NCBI RefSeq assembly: GCF_029714285.1
Contig: NZ_CP121663.1
Location: 1,364,001-1,428,000, forward strand
Length of the DNA stretch: 64,000 nucleotides
Source: Rhizobium sp. CB3090
GTDB lineage: Bacteria; Pseudomonadota; Alphaproteobacteria; Rhizobiales; Rhizobiaceae
Direction: 5' to 3'
Under the pieces are notes generated by a model. That model did not search any database. It saw only the letters and a program-made list of their open reading frames with translations, and was not told the DNA's origin. This document shows, one piece after another, positions 35,017 to 44,412 of the stretch; position 1 is the first letter of the stretch; each line of letters starts with the position of its first letter. The translations under genes and the position numbers were made by a program.

Positions 35017-36878
35017 GAGCGTGGCGTCCCGACAGCATCGAAGGGCACGCCATGCTTTCCGACGGACAGGCTGCCGCTCTCGTTTACGAGGATGGCACGA
35101 TCGATTGGCTGTGCATGCCTCGGTTCGATAGCGCAGCCTGTTTCGCCGCGCTCCTCGGCACCTGCGACAACGGTGGTTGGTGGCTGCATCCGGTCGCTTC
35201 GGTAACGGGCCGGCGTCGGCGCTATGTAGATGAAACGCTGGTTCTCGAGACGGTATTCGAGACAGATGAGGGAGAGGTTGCGGTCATCGATTTCATGCCC
35301 GTCGAACGCGGCCAGGCGCCGGATATCGTGCGCATCGTCGAGGGCCGCCGCGGCACAGTCGAAATGATCTCGGAACTGGCGCTGCGTTTTGACAACGGTC
35401 GAATTCATCCGCTAATGCGGACGCAGTCCGAGAGAGAAATGTTGGCGATTGCCGGACCGAATGCGGTCATCCTGCGTTTCGACGCACCGATCAAAATCAA
35501 TGATCGAGCTTTCGAAAGTCGGTTCTGGGTCAAAACGGGGGAACGCCGGACGTTGACGATGACGTGGTTCAGAAGCTTCGATCCGGTTCCGGACCACTTC
35601 AAGCCACAAGAAGCGCTCGACGACGCCCTACGCTACTGGCGAGGCTGGTCGAAAAAATCGACCTATCGCGGCGAAGCCGAGCGAATGGTCAAGCGCTCGC
35701 TTTTGACACTCAAGGGTCTGATCCACGCTTCCACGGGCGGCATAATTGCAGCCGCCACTGCATCGCTGCCGGAATGCCCGGGCGGTGGACGCAACTGGGA
35801 CTATCGCTATTGTTGGCTGCGCGACGCGACCTTCACACTCATGGCTTTCATGCACACGGGCCACGAGGATGAGGCTCGAGAATGGATTGCCTGGTTGCGG
35901 CGGGCGCTCGCCGGCGAACCGATCGATATCCAACCCTTCTACCGCGTCGACGGTGAGCGTCATCTTCTCGAATGGCAGGCCGATTGGTTGCCGGGTTTCA
36001 AAGGCGCGCAGCCGGTGCGCTTTGGCAATGCTGCCGTCAGTCAACTGCAACTCGATCTTTACGGCGAAGTCATCGACGCGATCTGTGTCGCGCGCCGGTA
36101 TGGGCTGATCGACGACGGAGCGGATATTGTGCGCCTGCTTGCCGACACCTTGGAAAACATCTGGACCGAACCGGACGCCGGCATATGGGAGAGCCGTGGC
36201 CATCCAAGGCAACACGTCTATTCGAAGGCAATGTGCTGGGTCGCCTTCGACCGTGCATCGCGGCTGATGGAGGAGACACCAGGCGAAGCACGACGCGCCG
36301 ATCGCTGGCGCCGCCTTGCCGACTGCATTCGCCCGGAGCTCATGGAAAAGGGCGTCGATGCCCAGCGCGGAACCTTTACCCGCGCCTATGACGACAAAGC
36401 TTTGGATGCGGCTGTTTTGCGTCTTCCGATCGTCGGCTTTATTGATGCCAATGATGAATGCATGCGCAAGACCGTTGCCGCAATCGAAGAGAATTTGTGC
36501 CACAACGGATATGTCTACCGGTACTCGACCGACAACACCGATGACGGCGCGGCCGGTGAAGAAAGCAAGTTTCTTGCGGTTGGCTGCTGGCTGGCGGACG
36601 TATATTCAATGCAGGGCCGGCATGATGATGCGCATCGCCTCTTCGAAGCCATGCTCGCTGCAAGCAATGATCTGGGGCTTTTGAGCGAACAATATCGGCC
36701 TGACGAGAAGTCCGCCGCTGGCAATTTCCCGCAGGCTTTGTCGCATGTCGCCTTGATCAATACCGCTCTTACCATCAACAGTGGCGGCTCTCCGCCGCGC
36801 CTTCGCCTCCAAAAAAGTATTCCCGCAGACGGGCTTGAAGCCCCACATCAGGGCAAAGACTCAGTTTCCCATTCATAG
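35013..36878 (+). CDS. GH15 glycoside hydrolase (trehalase/glucoamylase type)
   Basis: A 621-residue cytoplasmic-looking protein with an N-terminal beta domain (IEGHAMLSDGQAAALV, GTIDWLCMPRFDS) and an (alpha/alpha)6 barrel. Catalytic regions: GGRNWDYRYCWLRDATFTL, the Glu in EESKFLAVGCWLADV, and the second Glu in LLSEQYRPD. GH15 proteins of this length are mostly bacterial trehalases or glucan glucohydrolases; trehalose turnover fits a stress locus. Confidence 0.9.
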   Translation: MRAWRPDSIEGHAMLSDGQAAALVYEDGTIDWLCMPRFDSAACFAALLGTCDNGGWWLHPVASVTGRRRRYVDETLVLETVFETDEGEVAVIDFMPVERGQAPDIVRIVEGRRGTVEMISELALRFDNGRIHPLMRTQSEREMLAIAGPNAVILRFDAPIKINDRAFESRFWVKTGERRTLTMTWFRSFDPVPDHFKPQEALDDALRYWRGWSKKSTYRGEAERMVKRSLLTLKGLIHASTGGIIAAATASLPECPGGGRNWDYRYCWLRDATFTLMAFMHTGHEDEAREWIAWLRRALAGEPIDIQPFYRVDGERHLLEWQADWLPGFKGAQPVRFGNAAVSQLQLDLYGEVIDAICVARRYGLIDDGADIVRLLADTLENIWTEPDAGIWESRGHPRQHVYSKAMCWVAFDRASRLMEETPGEARRADRWRRLADCIRPELMEKGVDAQRGTFTRAYDDKALDAAVLRLPIVGFIDANDECMRKTVAAIEENLCHNGYVYRYSTDNTDDGAAGEESKFLAVGCWLADVYSMQGRHDDAHRLFEAMLAASNDLGLLSEQYRPDEKSAAGNFPQALSHVALINTALTINSGGSPPRLRLQKSIPADGLEAPHQGKDSVSHS

Positions 36879-36945
36879 CGCTGCCAGCGCTTCGGGTAGC
36901 GGCAATGTAGCTCGCGGACAGTCTGCGACTTTTTGTCTTCGAGCA

Positions 36946-36970
36946 GGAACATTCTCAAGGTCGGACTGTT
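36946..36970 (+). promoter_or_regulatory. EcfG-type promoter for the TPP-enzyme cluster
   Basis: GGAAC (36946-36950), 16 bases, TGTT (36967-36970), 33 bases before the ATG at 37004. Confidence 0.55.
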
Positions 36971-37003
36971 CGAGGCACATCTGAATTCTCTATGGAGCGC
37001 AAC

Positions 37004-38794
37004 ATGGCGATGACGGTTGGCGATTTCATTGTAGGGCGCCTGCTGGAGTGGGGTGTGCGTCGGATGTTTGGTTATCCCGGCGACGGCATCAACGGTATGT
37101 TTGGAGCTCTGAACCGCGCAAAAGACAAGATCTCATTCGTGCAAGCCCGGCATGAGGAAATGGCCGCATTTATGGCTTCCGCCTATGCCAAGTTCTCCGG
37201 TGAGCTCGGCGTCTGTATCGCCACGTCCGGTCCTGGTGCCGCTCATCTGGTGACAGGTCTTTATGATGCCAGACTGGACCACCAACCGGTTCTGGCGATC
37301 GTCGGCCAACAAGCCCGCCGCGCAATAGGCGGTCACTACCAACAGGAAGTCGACCTTGCCGCGTTGTTCAAGGACGTCGCGGGCGATTTCGTTCATCAGG
37401 CGACGATGCCCGCGCAGGTGCGGCATCTGGTTGATCGTGCAATACGGATCGCCCTGGCCAATCGAACCGTAACAGCTATCATCCTGCCCAGTGACCTTCA
37501 GGAAACGCCCTACGAGGAACCACCTCGCAAGCATGGAACGATACATTCGGGCATCGGTTTCAACCCGCCGCGCGTCGTTGCGCACATAGACGATCTCAAG
37601 GCTGCGGCCAATATTCTGAACCGTGGCAAAAAGATTGCCATCCTTGTCGGCGCCGGCGCACTGAAGGCGACCGATGAGGTAATCGAGGTGTCGGACCGCC
37701 TTGGGGCCGGCGCAGCTAAGGCGCTCCTGGGAAAGGCCGCATTGCCGGACGATCTTCCCTGGGTCACCGGGTCGATCGGCCTGCTAGGCACAAAGCCATC
37801 CTGGGACCTGATGCGGGATTGCGATACCCTCCTGATGATCGGATCGGGCTTCCCCTACTCCGAATTCCTACCTGAGGAAGGTCAGGCGAAAGCCATTCAG
37901 ATCGATATCGCTCCCAGCATGCTGTCGTTGCGCTATCCGATGGACGTCAACCTTGTCGGTGATGCTGCCGAAACCCTTAAAGCACTTTTGCCGCTCCTCA
38001 ATCAGAAAGACGATAAGTGGCGCAAGGAAATCAAAAAGAATATCTCGGACTGGTGGGACACGCTGAAAGAGCGCGCGCTTGTCGACGCAAATCCCGTCAA
38101 TCCTCAACGCATAACATGGGAACTCTCGCCTCGCCTTCCGGAGCGGGTCATTCTTACCAGCGACTCCGGCTCCTGCGCCAATTGGTACGCGCGCGATCTG
38201 AAGATGAAGCGCGGGATGATGGCTTCACTGTCGGGCGGACTGGCATCGATGGGGGCAGCCGTACCCTATGCGATCGCTGCAAAATTTGCGCATCCCGATC
38301 GCCCCGTCATCGGCCTGGTCGGCGATGGGGCCATGCAGATGAACAACATGGCCGAATTGATCACCGCGGCAAAATACTGGCAGGACTGGACGGATCCGCG
38401 TTTCATCATCTGTGTCTTCAACAATGAAGACCTCAATCAGGTGACATGGGAGCAGCGCGTCATGGAAGGCGATCCGAAGTTCGACGCGTCGCAGAACATT
38501 CCGAACGTTCCCTATCATCGTTTCGCCGAGCTCATCGGGCTGAAAGGAATATATGTCGACCGGGCGGATAACGTCGGTCCGGCATGGGATGAAGCCCTGG
38601 CGGCAGAACGTCCTGTCGTTCTCGAGGTGAAGACCGATCCGGAAGTGCCGCCTCTACCGCCGCACATCACCTTCGAACAGATGCAGCATATCACCGAAGC
38701 TTTGATGAAGGGCGATCCGCACGAAGCCGGCATTATCAAAGGTACCGCGAAACAGCTCCTTCGTGCGCTTTTGCCCGGCGGAGAGGATAAATGA
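37004..38794 (+). CDS. Thiamine-pyrophosphate enzyme, pyruvate oxidase/dehydrogenase-like
   Basis: A 596-residue protein (start at 37004 with GGAG six bases upstream; the ATG at 36992 is also possible). Three TPP-enzyme domains: the catalytic Glu in ARHEEMAAFMASAYAKF, a central domain with KIAILVGAGAL, and the cofactor motif GDGAMQMNNMAEL...FNNEDLN. It resembles quinone-dependent pyruvate dehydrogenases and is not an acetolactate synthase by context. It decarboxylates a 2-oxo acid; which one is unknown. Translationally coupled to the enolase-superfamily gene. Confidence 0.88.
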   Translation: MAMTVGDFIVGRLLEWGVRRMFGYPGDGINGMFGALNRAKDKISFVQARHEEMAAFMASAYAKFSGELGVCIATSGPGAAHLVTGLYDARLDHQPVLAIVGQQARRAIGGHYQQEVDLAALFKDVAGDFVHQATMPAQVRHLVDRAIRIALANRTVTAIILPSDLQETPYEEPPRKHGTIHSGIGFNPPRVVAHIDDLKAAANILNRGKKIAILVGAGALKATDEVIEVSDRLGAGAAKALLGKAALPDDLPWVTGSIGLLGTKPSWDLMRDCDTLLMIGSGFPYSEFLPEEGQAKAIQIDIAPSMLSLRYPMDVNLVGDAAETLKALLPLLNQKDDKWRKEIKKNISDWWDTLKERALVDANPVNPQRITWELSPRLPERVILTSDSGSCANWYARDLKMKRGMMASLSGGLASMGAAVPYAIAAKFAHPDRPVIGLVGDGAMQMNNMAELITAAKYWQDWTDPRFIICVFNNEDLNQVTWEQRVMEGDPKFDASQNIPNVPYHRFAELIGLKGIYVDRADNVGPAWDEALAAERPVVLEVKTDPEVPPLPPHITFEQMQHITEALMKGDPHEAGIIKGTAKQLLRALLPGGEDK

Positions 38795-39882
38795 CGTCTT
38801 CGCCATCTATCGATCGCCTCGAATGCGCTACATATAAAATACCGACCGATGCCCCCGAAGGAGACGGCACCTTCGAATGGGATTCGACGACGATGGTATT
38901 GGTACAGATTTGGGCCGGCAGCCATCGCGGTATTGGATATACCTACGCGGATGCGGCCGCCGCTGGCCTGGTCGCAACACTAAAGGACGCCGTGATAGGA
39001 TCGGAATGTTTCGATATTCCCTCCATTCACAAGCGCCTGGCAAGCAAGGTCCGCAATTCCGAGCGATCTGGTATTGCCGCTTGTGCGATCTCAGCCATCG
39101 ATGTCGCATTGTGGGATCTCAAGGCGCGCTGTCTGGATCTACCGCTCTTTATGCTTTTAGGCGCTGCCCGGAAATCAATTCCAGTCTACGGCAGCGGCGG
39201 CTTCACGACATATTCGGATAAGCGGCTACGAGATCAACTTTCCGCTTGGATCGGCGAAGATGGCTGCCATGCCGTGAAAATGAAGATCGGCGCCGACGCT
39301 AAACGAGATCCTGGGCGCATTGCTGTCGCAAGGGACGCAATCGGCGAAGCCGAGCTTTTCATCGACGCAAACGGTGCCTTCACGCCCCAATCGGCAGTGC
39401 GTTTCGCATCTGTCATCAAGGCGGCTGGAGTGCGCTGGTTCGAGGAGCCTGTGAGTTCCGACGACGAAGCAGGTTTGAATTTTGTCCGCCATCGAACGCC
39501 AGCATCAATGGAGATTGCTGCAGGAGAATATATCTACACACTCGATGACGCCCGTCATCTGATCGAAGCGAAGGCCATCGATGTCCTGCAGGCCGATGTC
39601 ACCCGATGCGGCGGGATCAGCGGTTTTTTGAAAATCAGCGCCCTATGTGAGGCCTTCCACATCGATTTATCCGGTCACTGCGCTCCTTCGGTGCATCTCC
39701 ATGTCGCTTGTGGTGCTGCTTGGTTGCGACATCTGGAATGGTTTCACGATCATGTCCGAATTGAACAGATGCTTTTCGAGGGTGCCCCCGCAATCTCTGG
39801 CGGGATGATCAAGCCGGATCCATCTCAACGGGGAAACGGCCTTGAATTCAAGTTTCAGGATGCCGAAAAATTCAAGATCTGA
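38791..39882 (+). CDS. Enolase-superfamily (mandelate racemase/muconate-lactonizing) enzyme
   Basis: A 363-residue protein with KMK (Lys163-Lys165), metal ligands Asp192, Glu218 (WFEEP) and Glu246 (AGEY), Asp269 and His296 (SGHCAPSVH). A Lys/His base pair on opposite faces suggests racemase or sugar-acid dehydratase activity. Together with a GMC dehydrogenase it fits oxidation of a sugar to an acid followed by dehydration; inference only. Confidence 0.88.
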   Translation: MTSSPSIDRLECATYKIPTDAPEGDGTFEWDSTTMVLVQIWAGSHRGIGYTYADAAAAGLVATLKDAVIGSECFDIPSIHKRLASKVRNSERSGIAACAISAIDVALWDLKARCLDLPLFMLLGAARKSIPVYGSGGFTTYSDKRLRDQLSAWIGEDGCHAVKMKIGADAKRDPGRIAVARDAIGEAELFIDANGAFTPQSAVRFASVIKAAGVRWFEEPVSSDDEAGLNFVRHRTPASMEIAAGEYIYTLDDARHLIEAKAIDVLQADVTRCGGISGFLKISALCEAFHIDLSGHCAPSVHLHVACGAAWLRHLEWFHDHVRIEQMLFEGAPAISGGMIKPDPSQRGNGLEFKFQDAEKFKI

Positions 39883-39895
39883 CGAGAGATCACCG

Positions 39896-40873
39896 ATGAG
39901 ACAACTCGTTCAATCTCTGAATAAGCCGCGGCAGCCCGCGGAATTGTTGCCAGCCTTCGCCAGCCTTGCCGAGATTGTAAGCCGAACGGATGCTCTGCAA
40001 TTGCGGCGAAAAGAGCCGGACCGCGGAAAGGATCTTGCAGTCATTACGGGGAGACAGCTCAATGGTGCGGCAGCGATTCTGGCATTGTCGGTCCTGGTTG
40101 ACAGTGCTGTGGAACACTATCGCGGTAGCTTTCAAAATAAGGTTATGTACGCGCCCCTTGCTGTCTCTTCGCTAACGCTCATTACCAGTCTGGCCGGCAT
40201 CGCCGACCGACAACCGAAGCGCCATCCGGTGCGCGACACAATCTATGCATTCGCTGGTATCACTGGGTTAGCCGGCCTCGGTTTTCACGCCTATAATATT
40301 CTCAAACGTCCCGGCGGTCTTTCATGGCTGAACCTTTTCTATTCTGCTCCCATCGGAGCGCCGATAGCGCTTCTGCTATCCGGCGGCTTTGGCAGGGCTG
40401 CAGAAAAAGTTCGCGACACATCCATGGGCAAATTGCCAACGATCATAGGCTTGCCCGCAGGCATGATCTTGACTGTCGCCGCCTGTCTTGGACTGCTCGG
40501 CACCGTTGGCGAAGCTGCGCTGTTGCACTTTCGAGGGGCGTTCCAGAATCGGGCAATGTATCTGCCCGTAACCATCCCACCGACAGCGGCAATCTTGCTC
40601 GGCCGCTGTCTTTTTGCGACAGGCCGGAGCGCATCGCATTTGGCTCGTATTGCTTTGAAGATCACCTCGGCGCTCGGTTTGGCTGGAGCCGGATTCCATA
40701 TCTACGGAGTTTCCCGCAACATGGGCGGGTGGCGCAACTGGTCTCAGAATGTTTTGAATGGGCCGCCGATCCCCGCGCCTCCAAGCTTCACCGGACTTGC
40801 CATTGCCGGGCTTGCTGCTCTTTCCTTGCTGGAAGTGGAGAAAAATCGTGAAGGATCGCTACCCCGGATATGA
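39896..40873 (+). CDS. Membrane protein with exact-offset internal duplication
   Basis: A 325-residue protein of unknown family. After a 50-residue hydrophilic lead there are two copies of a roughly 105-residue membrane unit at a constant offset of 137 residues: EHYRGSFQNKVMYAPL (73-88) versus LHFRGAFQNRAMYLPV (210-225), and GLAGLGFHAY (124-133) versus GLAGAGFHIY (261-270). His74/His211 and His131/His268 fall at identical positions and near helices. It lies between the sugar-acid enzyme and the flavoprotein subunits, which overlap its end by 26 bases. A membrane anchor or b-heme/quinone-reactive subunit is a hypothesis. Confidence 0.85.
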   Translation: MRQLVQSLNKPRQPAELLPAFASLAEIVSRTDALQLRRKEPDRGKDLAVITGRQLNGAAAILALSVLVDSAVEHYRGSFQNKVMYAPLAVSSLTLITSLAGIADRQPKRHPVRDTIYAFAGITGLAGLGFHAYNILKRPGGLSWLNLFYSAPIGAPIALLLSGGFGRAAEKVRDTSMGKLPTIIGLPAGMILTVAACLGLLGTVGEAALLHFRGAFQNRAMYLPVTIPPTAAILLGRCLFATGRSASHLARIALKITSALGLAGAGFHIYGVSRNMGGWRNWSQNVLNGPPIPAPPSFTGLAIAGLAALSLLEVEKNREGSLPRI

Positions 40874-41495
40874 CGTACTGCGCAAGCGAGGCGGTGTGTC
40901 CTGGAACGACAAGACACGCACGGTCATCGAAGAGCGAACGGCCATTGACCCCGTCGCGCATGAACATCTCGACGCGATCGAGTGGAGAACTTTGGTCGCC
41001 ATCTGCGACCGCATCATTCCTCAGAATGTCCGTCACGAAACTCCTGTGCCAATTGCCGCCATGATCGACAGCAAGCTTACCGAGAGCGCCTCCGAAGGCT
41101 ATCGTGATGCGAGATTGCCGCCGCTGTCCATTGCCTGGAAGCAGGGATTGGCGGCCATCGAAGACGAAGCAAAACTTCGTTCGAGGCGGTCGTTCGCGGG
41201 TATTTCCGATGCCGAAAAAGATGCATTGCTGACCCACATATCCCGCGGATATGTTCGGTCGCCGCTTTGGTCCGGCCTTCCTGCCGACGTCTTCTTTTCG
41301 AAACGCCTGTTACACGACATCGTCTCGGCCTATTACGCGTTTCCGGCGGCCTGGAACGAGATCGGCTTCGGTGGGCCGGCTAGCCCACGAGGATATGTGC
41401 GGCTAGGCTTTGACCGTCGCGACCCGTGGGAGGCTTCGGAAGCAAAGCCCGGTCAGGAAGTGCAGGCAAGGCGCGAAAATGCCCGGATACGATGA
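40848..41495 (+). CDS. Gluconate 2-dehydrogenase subunit 3-like protein
   Basis: A 215-residue protein from a GTG at 40848 with GGAG upstream. The core (EWRTLVAICDRIIPQN, AAMIDSKL, YYAFPAAWNEIGFGGPASPRGY) is the gamma/small subunit of membrane-bound flavin dehydrogenases. It lacks an obvious Tat signal. It partners the GMC large subunit, whose start it overlaps by 17 bases. Confidence 0.88.
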   Translation: MKDRYPGYDVLRKRGGVSWNDKTRTVIEERTAIDPVAHEHLDAIEWRTLVAICDRIIPQNVRHETPVPIAAMIDSKLTESASEGYRDARLPPLSIAWKQGLAAIEDEAKLRSRRSFAGISDAEKDALLTHISRGYVRSPLWSGLPADVFFSKRLLHDIVSAYYAFPAAWNEIGFGGPASPRGYVRLGFDRRDPWEASEAKPGQEVQARRENARIR

Positions 41496-43131
41496 CCCGA
41501 TGCAGACGCCGCGCGCGATCGGAGGCAGAGCGCCGGATGTCTTTCGGCACGGCGGCTGGGTCCCGATGCGGGAATATAGCGATGATGAGCCCGTGGATTT
41601 CGCCATCGTAGGCACCGGCGCCGGCGGGGGCACGTTGGCGTGCAAGCTGGCGGAATATGGCTTCTCCGTCGTTGCTTTCGACGCCGGTCCCTATTTTCGT
41701 CCGCTTGAGGACTTTGCATCTGACGAAACCCACCAATCCAAGCTTTATTGGACTGACGAACGGCTGGTCGACGGCGAAAATCCGCTACAGCTCGGCGCCA
41801 ATAATTCGGGCAAAGCGGTCGGCGGATCGACCGTGCACTTCGCGATGGTCTCGCTGCGCTTTCGTCCCGAATGGTTCAAGTCGAAAACGCTCCTCGGCTA
41901 CGGAGCAGATTGGCCTCTCGACTGGCGGGAAATGTGGTCTTACTACCGCGAAGTCGAATTGGCGCTCGGCATATCCGGCCCCATTCACTATCCTTGGGGA
42001 CCGAGCCGTCCACGCTATCCCTACCGGCCGCATGAATTGAATGCTGCTGCTCTCGTCCTGGCCCAAGGCGCTGACGCCATGGGCATCAAATGGACGCCCA
42101 CGCCAATAGCCACATTGTCTGCCCCGCGCGGACCTGCGCCTCCCTGTGTCTATCGGGGAATGTGTGTGATCGGTTGTTCGACCAATGCCAAGCGCAGTGT
42201 CCTCGTCACCTGGCTTCCAAGAGCTCTTACGGCCGGAGCGGAGATCCGCGATCTCGCGATGGTCGGGAGGATCGAACACGACCAGGGAGGCCGGGTAACA
42301 GGCGTGCTTTATCAACGCGATGGAAACTGGCGCTTTCAAAAGGCGCGTAATGTGGTCGTTGCCGGTTACGCTATAGAGACCCCGCGCCTGTTGCTGAATT
42401 CCAAGAGCGCCAAATACCCTCATGGGCTGGCAAATAGCTCGGGCCTAGTGGGAAAGAACTTGATGGTCCAATCCAACCAGGCCGTATGGGGCACAAAAGA
42501 GCAGGAAATCCGCTCGTATAAGGGACCACCATCGCTCGCCATAACGGAGCACTGGAATTACACCGAGGAGGGAAAGGACTTCTTCGGGGGCTATTGCTAC
42601 ATGAGTCAGGGACCGCTTCCGATCGTTTGGGCGAACACCCTTGCAGCAAAGAGGGGACTCTGGGGTCAGGCACTTGCCGACGAAATGGAGAAATACAACC
42701 ATCAGGTCGGCCTGAAGATGGTAGGCGAGTGCCTTCCACAAGAGAGGAACGAGATAACGCTAACCGACGCACGAGACCAATATGGTCTGCCGATCCCGCG
42801 CGTAACCTATTCCTATTGCGATAACGACAAGCGATTGATCCGTCATGCGCTCAATTTCATGGGCGCAGCCTTGTATGCGGCAGATGCGCGTGACATTTGG
42901 GAGGAACTGGACGACACCTGCCATATGCATGGCACTGCCCGTATGGGAGACGATCCTCGAACCAGTGTCGTTGATGCCGATTGCCGCTGCTGGGACATCG
43001 ACAATCTTTGGATCTGCGATGGCTCGGTGTTTCCAACAGTAGGCGGCGTTAATCCCTCCCTCACGATCCAAGCAATTGCCTGCCGCACGGCAGATCGCAT
43101 TCGTTCGCTGGCTAAGAGGGGCGAACTGTAA
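41479..43131 (+). CDS. GMC-family FAD oxidoreductase, large dehydrogenase subunit
   Basis: A 550-residue flavoprotein with ADP-binding VDFAIVGTGAGGGTLACKL near residue 40, NSGKAVGGSTVHFA, cysteine pairs in PPCVYRGMCVIGC that may hold an Fe-S-type or structural site, and C-terminal HMHGTARMGDD with NPSLTIQA. It is the gluconate/sorbitol-dehydrogenase type large subunit. The usual third subunit, a multiheme cytochrome c, is missing from the cluster; a diheme cytochrome occurs at 3.5 kb. Confidence 0.9.
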   Translation: MPGYDDPMQTPRAIGGRAPDVFRHGGWVPMREYSDDEPVDFAIVGTGAGGGTLACKLAEYGFSVVAFDAGPYFRPLEDFASDETHQSKLYWTDERLVDGENPLQLGANNSGKAVGGSTVHFAMVSLRFRPEWFKSKTLLGYGADWPLDWREMWSYYREVELALGISGPIHYPWGPSRPRYPYRPHELNAAALVLAQGADAMGIKWTPTPIATLSAPRGPAPPCVYRGMCVIGCSTNAKRSVLVTWLPRALTAGAEIRDLAMVGRIEHDQGGRVTGVLYQRDGNWRFQKARNVVVAGYAIETPRLLLNSKSAKYPHGLANSSGLVGKNLMVQSNQAVWGTKEQEIRSYKGPPSLAITEHWNYTEEGKDFFGGYCYMSQGPLPIVWANTLAAKRGLWGQALADEMEKYNHQVGLKMVGECLPQERNEITLTDARDQYGLPIPRVTYSYCDNDKRLIRHALNFMGAALYAADARDIWEELDDTCHMHGTARMGDDPRTSVVDADCRCWDIDNLWICDGSVFPTVGGVNPSLTIQAIACRTADRIRSLAKRGEL

Positions 43132-43447
43132 GCACTTTGGCAGACGGCTTCGCGGCGATGGCCAACCAACCGCTTTCGCCTTTAAAAATCTTGCTTCGCA
43201 GTATCAACGAAGTCCGAAAACCAAATTGAACACGCCATCCTCTCGCGCAACCGCTATCATCGCACTCTGCCGTCTGTGTGGCGTCAAGGAACGCTCTCTC
43301 TGATCGTTGAGAGACTTGGTGCCGCGCATCATTTCGATGAAGTGCTTTCGTGTGAATAGGCATGGAATAAGGGGTCTGACTCACTTTCGATGATGTTCGG
43401 GATTCTGCTGGCTTGATTTCTGAAGGAGAATCAGGCCATGTGAGCTC
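43132..43447. other. No gene seen
   Basis: No supported coding region; transition to the transposase remnant. Confidence 0.5.
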
Positions 43448-43910
43448 ATTTTCGACTTTCCGATCTTATCCCTGCCGAGTTGGACGTGTCGGCGGTACAT
43501 TCTGGCCCGGACGTAATCGTCGTCGCCGCATATCGTCGGTCCCGAGATTGAAGATGTCGCTATCCTCGGATGATTGCCGATCTGCCGTGCGCGGGCCGGA
43601 GGATCGCATTGCACCTCACCGTCCGACGTTTCGTTTGTAGTGCCGCCCACTGCCGCCGAAAGATTTTTGCCGAGCGCTTCGGTGACGGTGTGATCCGTCC
43701 CATGGCTCGCCGAACAGCCCGTCTGGACTGCCTCGTTCGGCATCTTGCTCTCGCACTGGGTGGTCGCCCGGCGGCGCGCTTTGCGGATCGTCTAGGATTG
43801 CCGGTGAGCAATGATACGCTGCTGCGAACCGTTCGCCGATATGATCGCCCGCCGCCAACGCCACCGAGCGTCAATGACTTACCGTGCCTTACGATTGGCG
43901 TGTTAAAGCG
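43448..43910 (+). mobile_element. ISL3-family transposase remnant
   Basis: One frame reads FRLSDLIPAELDVSAVHSGP and stops at the TGA near 43550; the next frame continues IADLPCAGRRIALHLTVRRF, FVCSAAHCRRKIFAERF, PMARRTARLDCLVRHLALAL and SNDTLLRTVRRY. This is the zinc-finger and HTH part of an ISL3-type transposase. The catalytic region is missing after about 43910 and no terminal repeats were identified. Confidence 0.7.
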
Positions 43911-44188
43911 AATCCAGGGCCTTTCCGCCCGTTATGGCACGAGCGGTCGGATTGGCTGTGCGCGAGGCGCTGACAGGCCAGACATATGATCAGAACCGAG
44001 CTTTGGGCCAGCCGGTCATTGATACGCAACGTATCGGTCGATTGCATGGCCCAATGAATTTGAGGGCGGTTATAAATCCTAAATGGGCGAGCGCCCACCT
44101 ACCATCAAAGCAAGAATTTGGCGAGAACATATCGTTCATCGCCGGAAGGAAGATGACAACGAACGTCTTCTATATATGGAGTCGATGC

Positions 44189-44400
44189 TCATTTAGGACG
44201 AATAGCCGCGTTCAGCGTCCTCTCTGCAGCCACAGTTTTTATTTGCGCACGCAGAGCCTTGCCAATCTCCTCGGGCTCAGAGGCACTTATCCAGACCCTG
44301 CCCTCCTGATCCACAGACAGTCGCACCTTGAAGTCTGAATTTGACGGAAGTCGCAATCCATTGCCGCAATTGGGCGCGGCAAGGTTCTGCCAAGCCTATC
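44189..44400 (-). other. Cryptic coding-like stretch
   Basis: The minus frame without a start codon reads SDFKVRLSVDQEGRVWISA, then EEIGKALRAQIKTVAAERT to the TGA at 44191-44189. Composition is protein-like but no family is known; probably the end of a lost gene. Confidence 0.3.
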
Positions 44401-44412
44401 ACCTATTTCTCC

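Noticed and set aside
35628..36503. 291-codon minus-strand frame
   Set aside because: Antisense to the GH15 catalytic region.
43934..44338. 134-codon plus frame after the ISL3 fragment
   Set aside because: No ribosome site or family motif and it runs across the remnant boundary; treated as debris.
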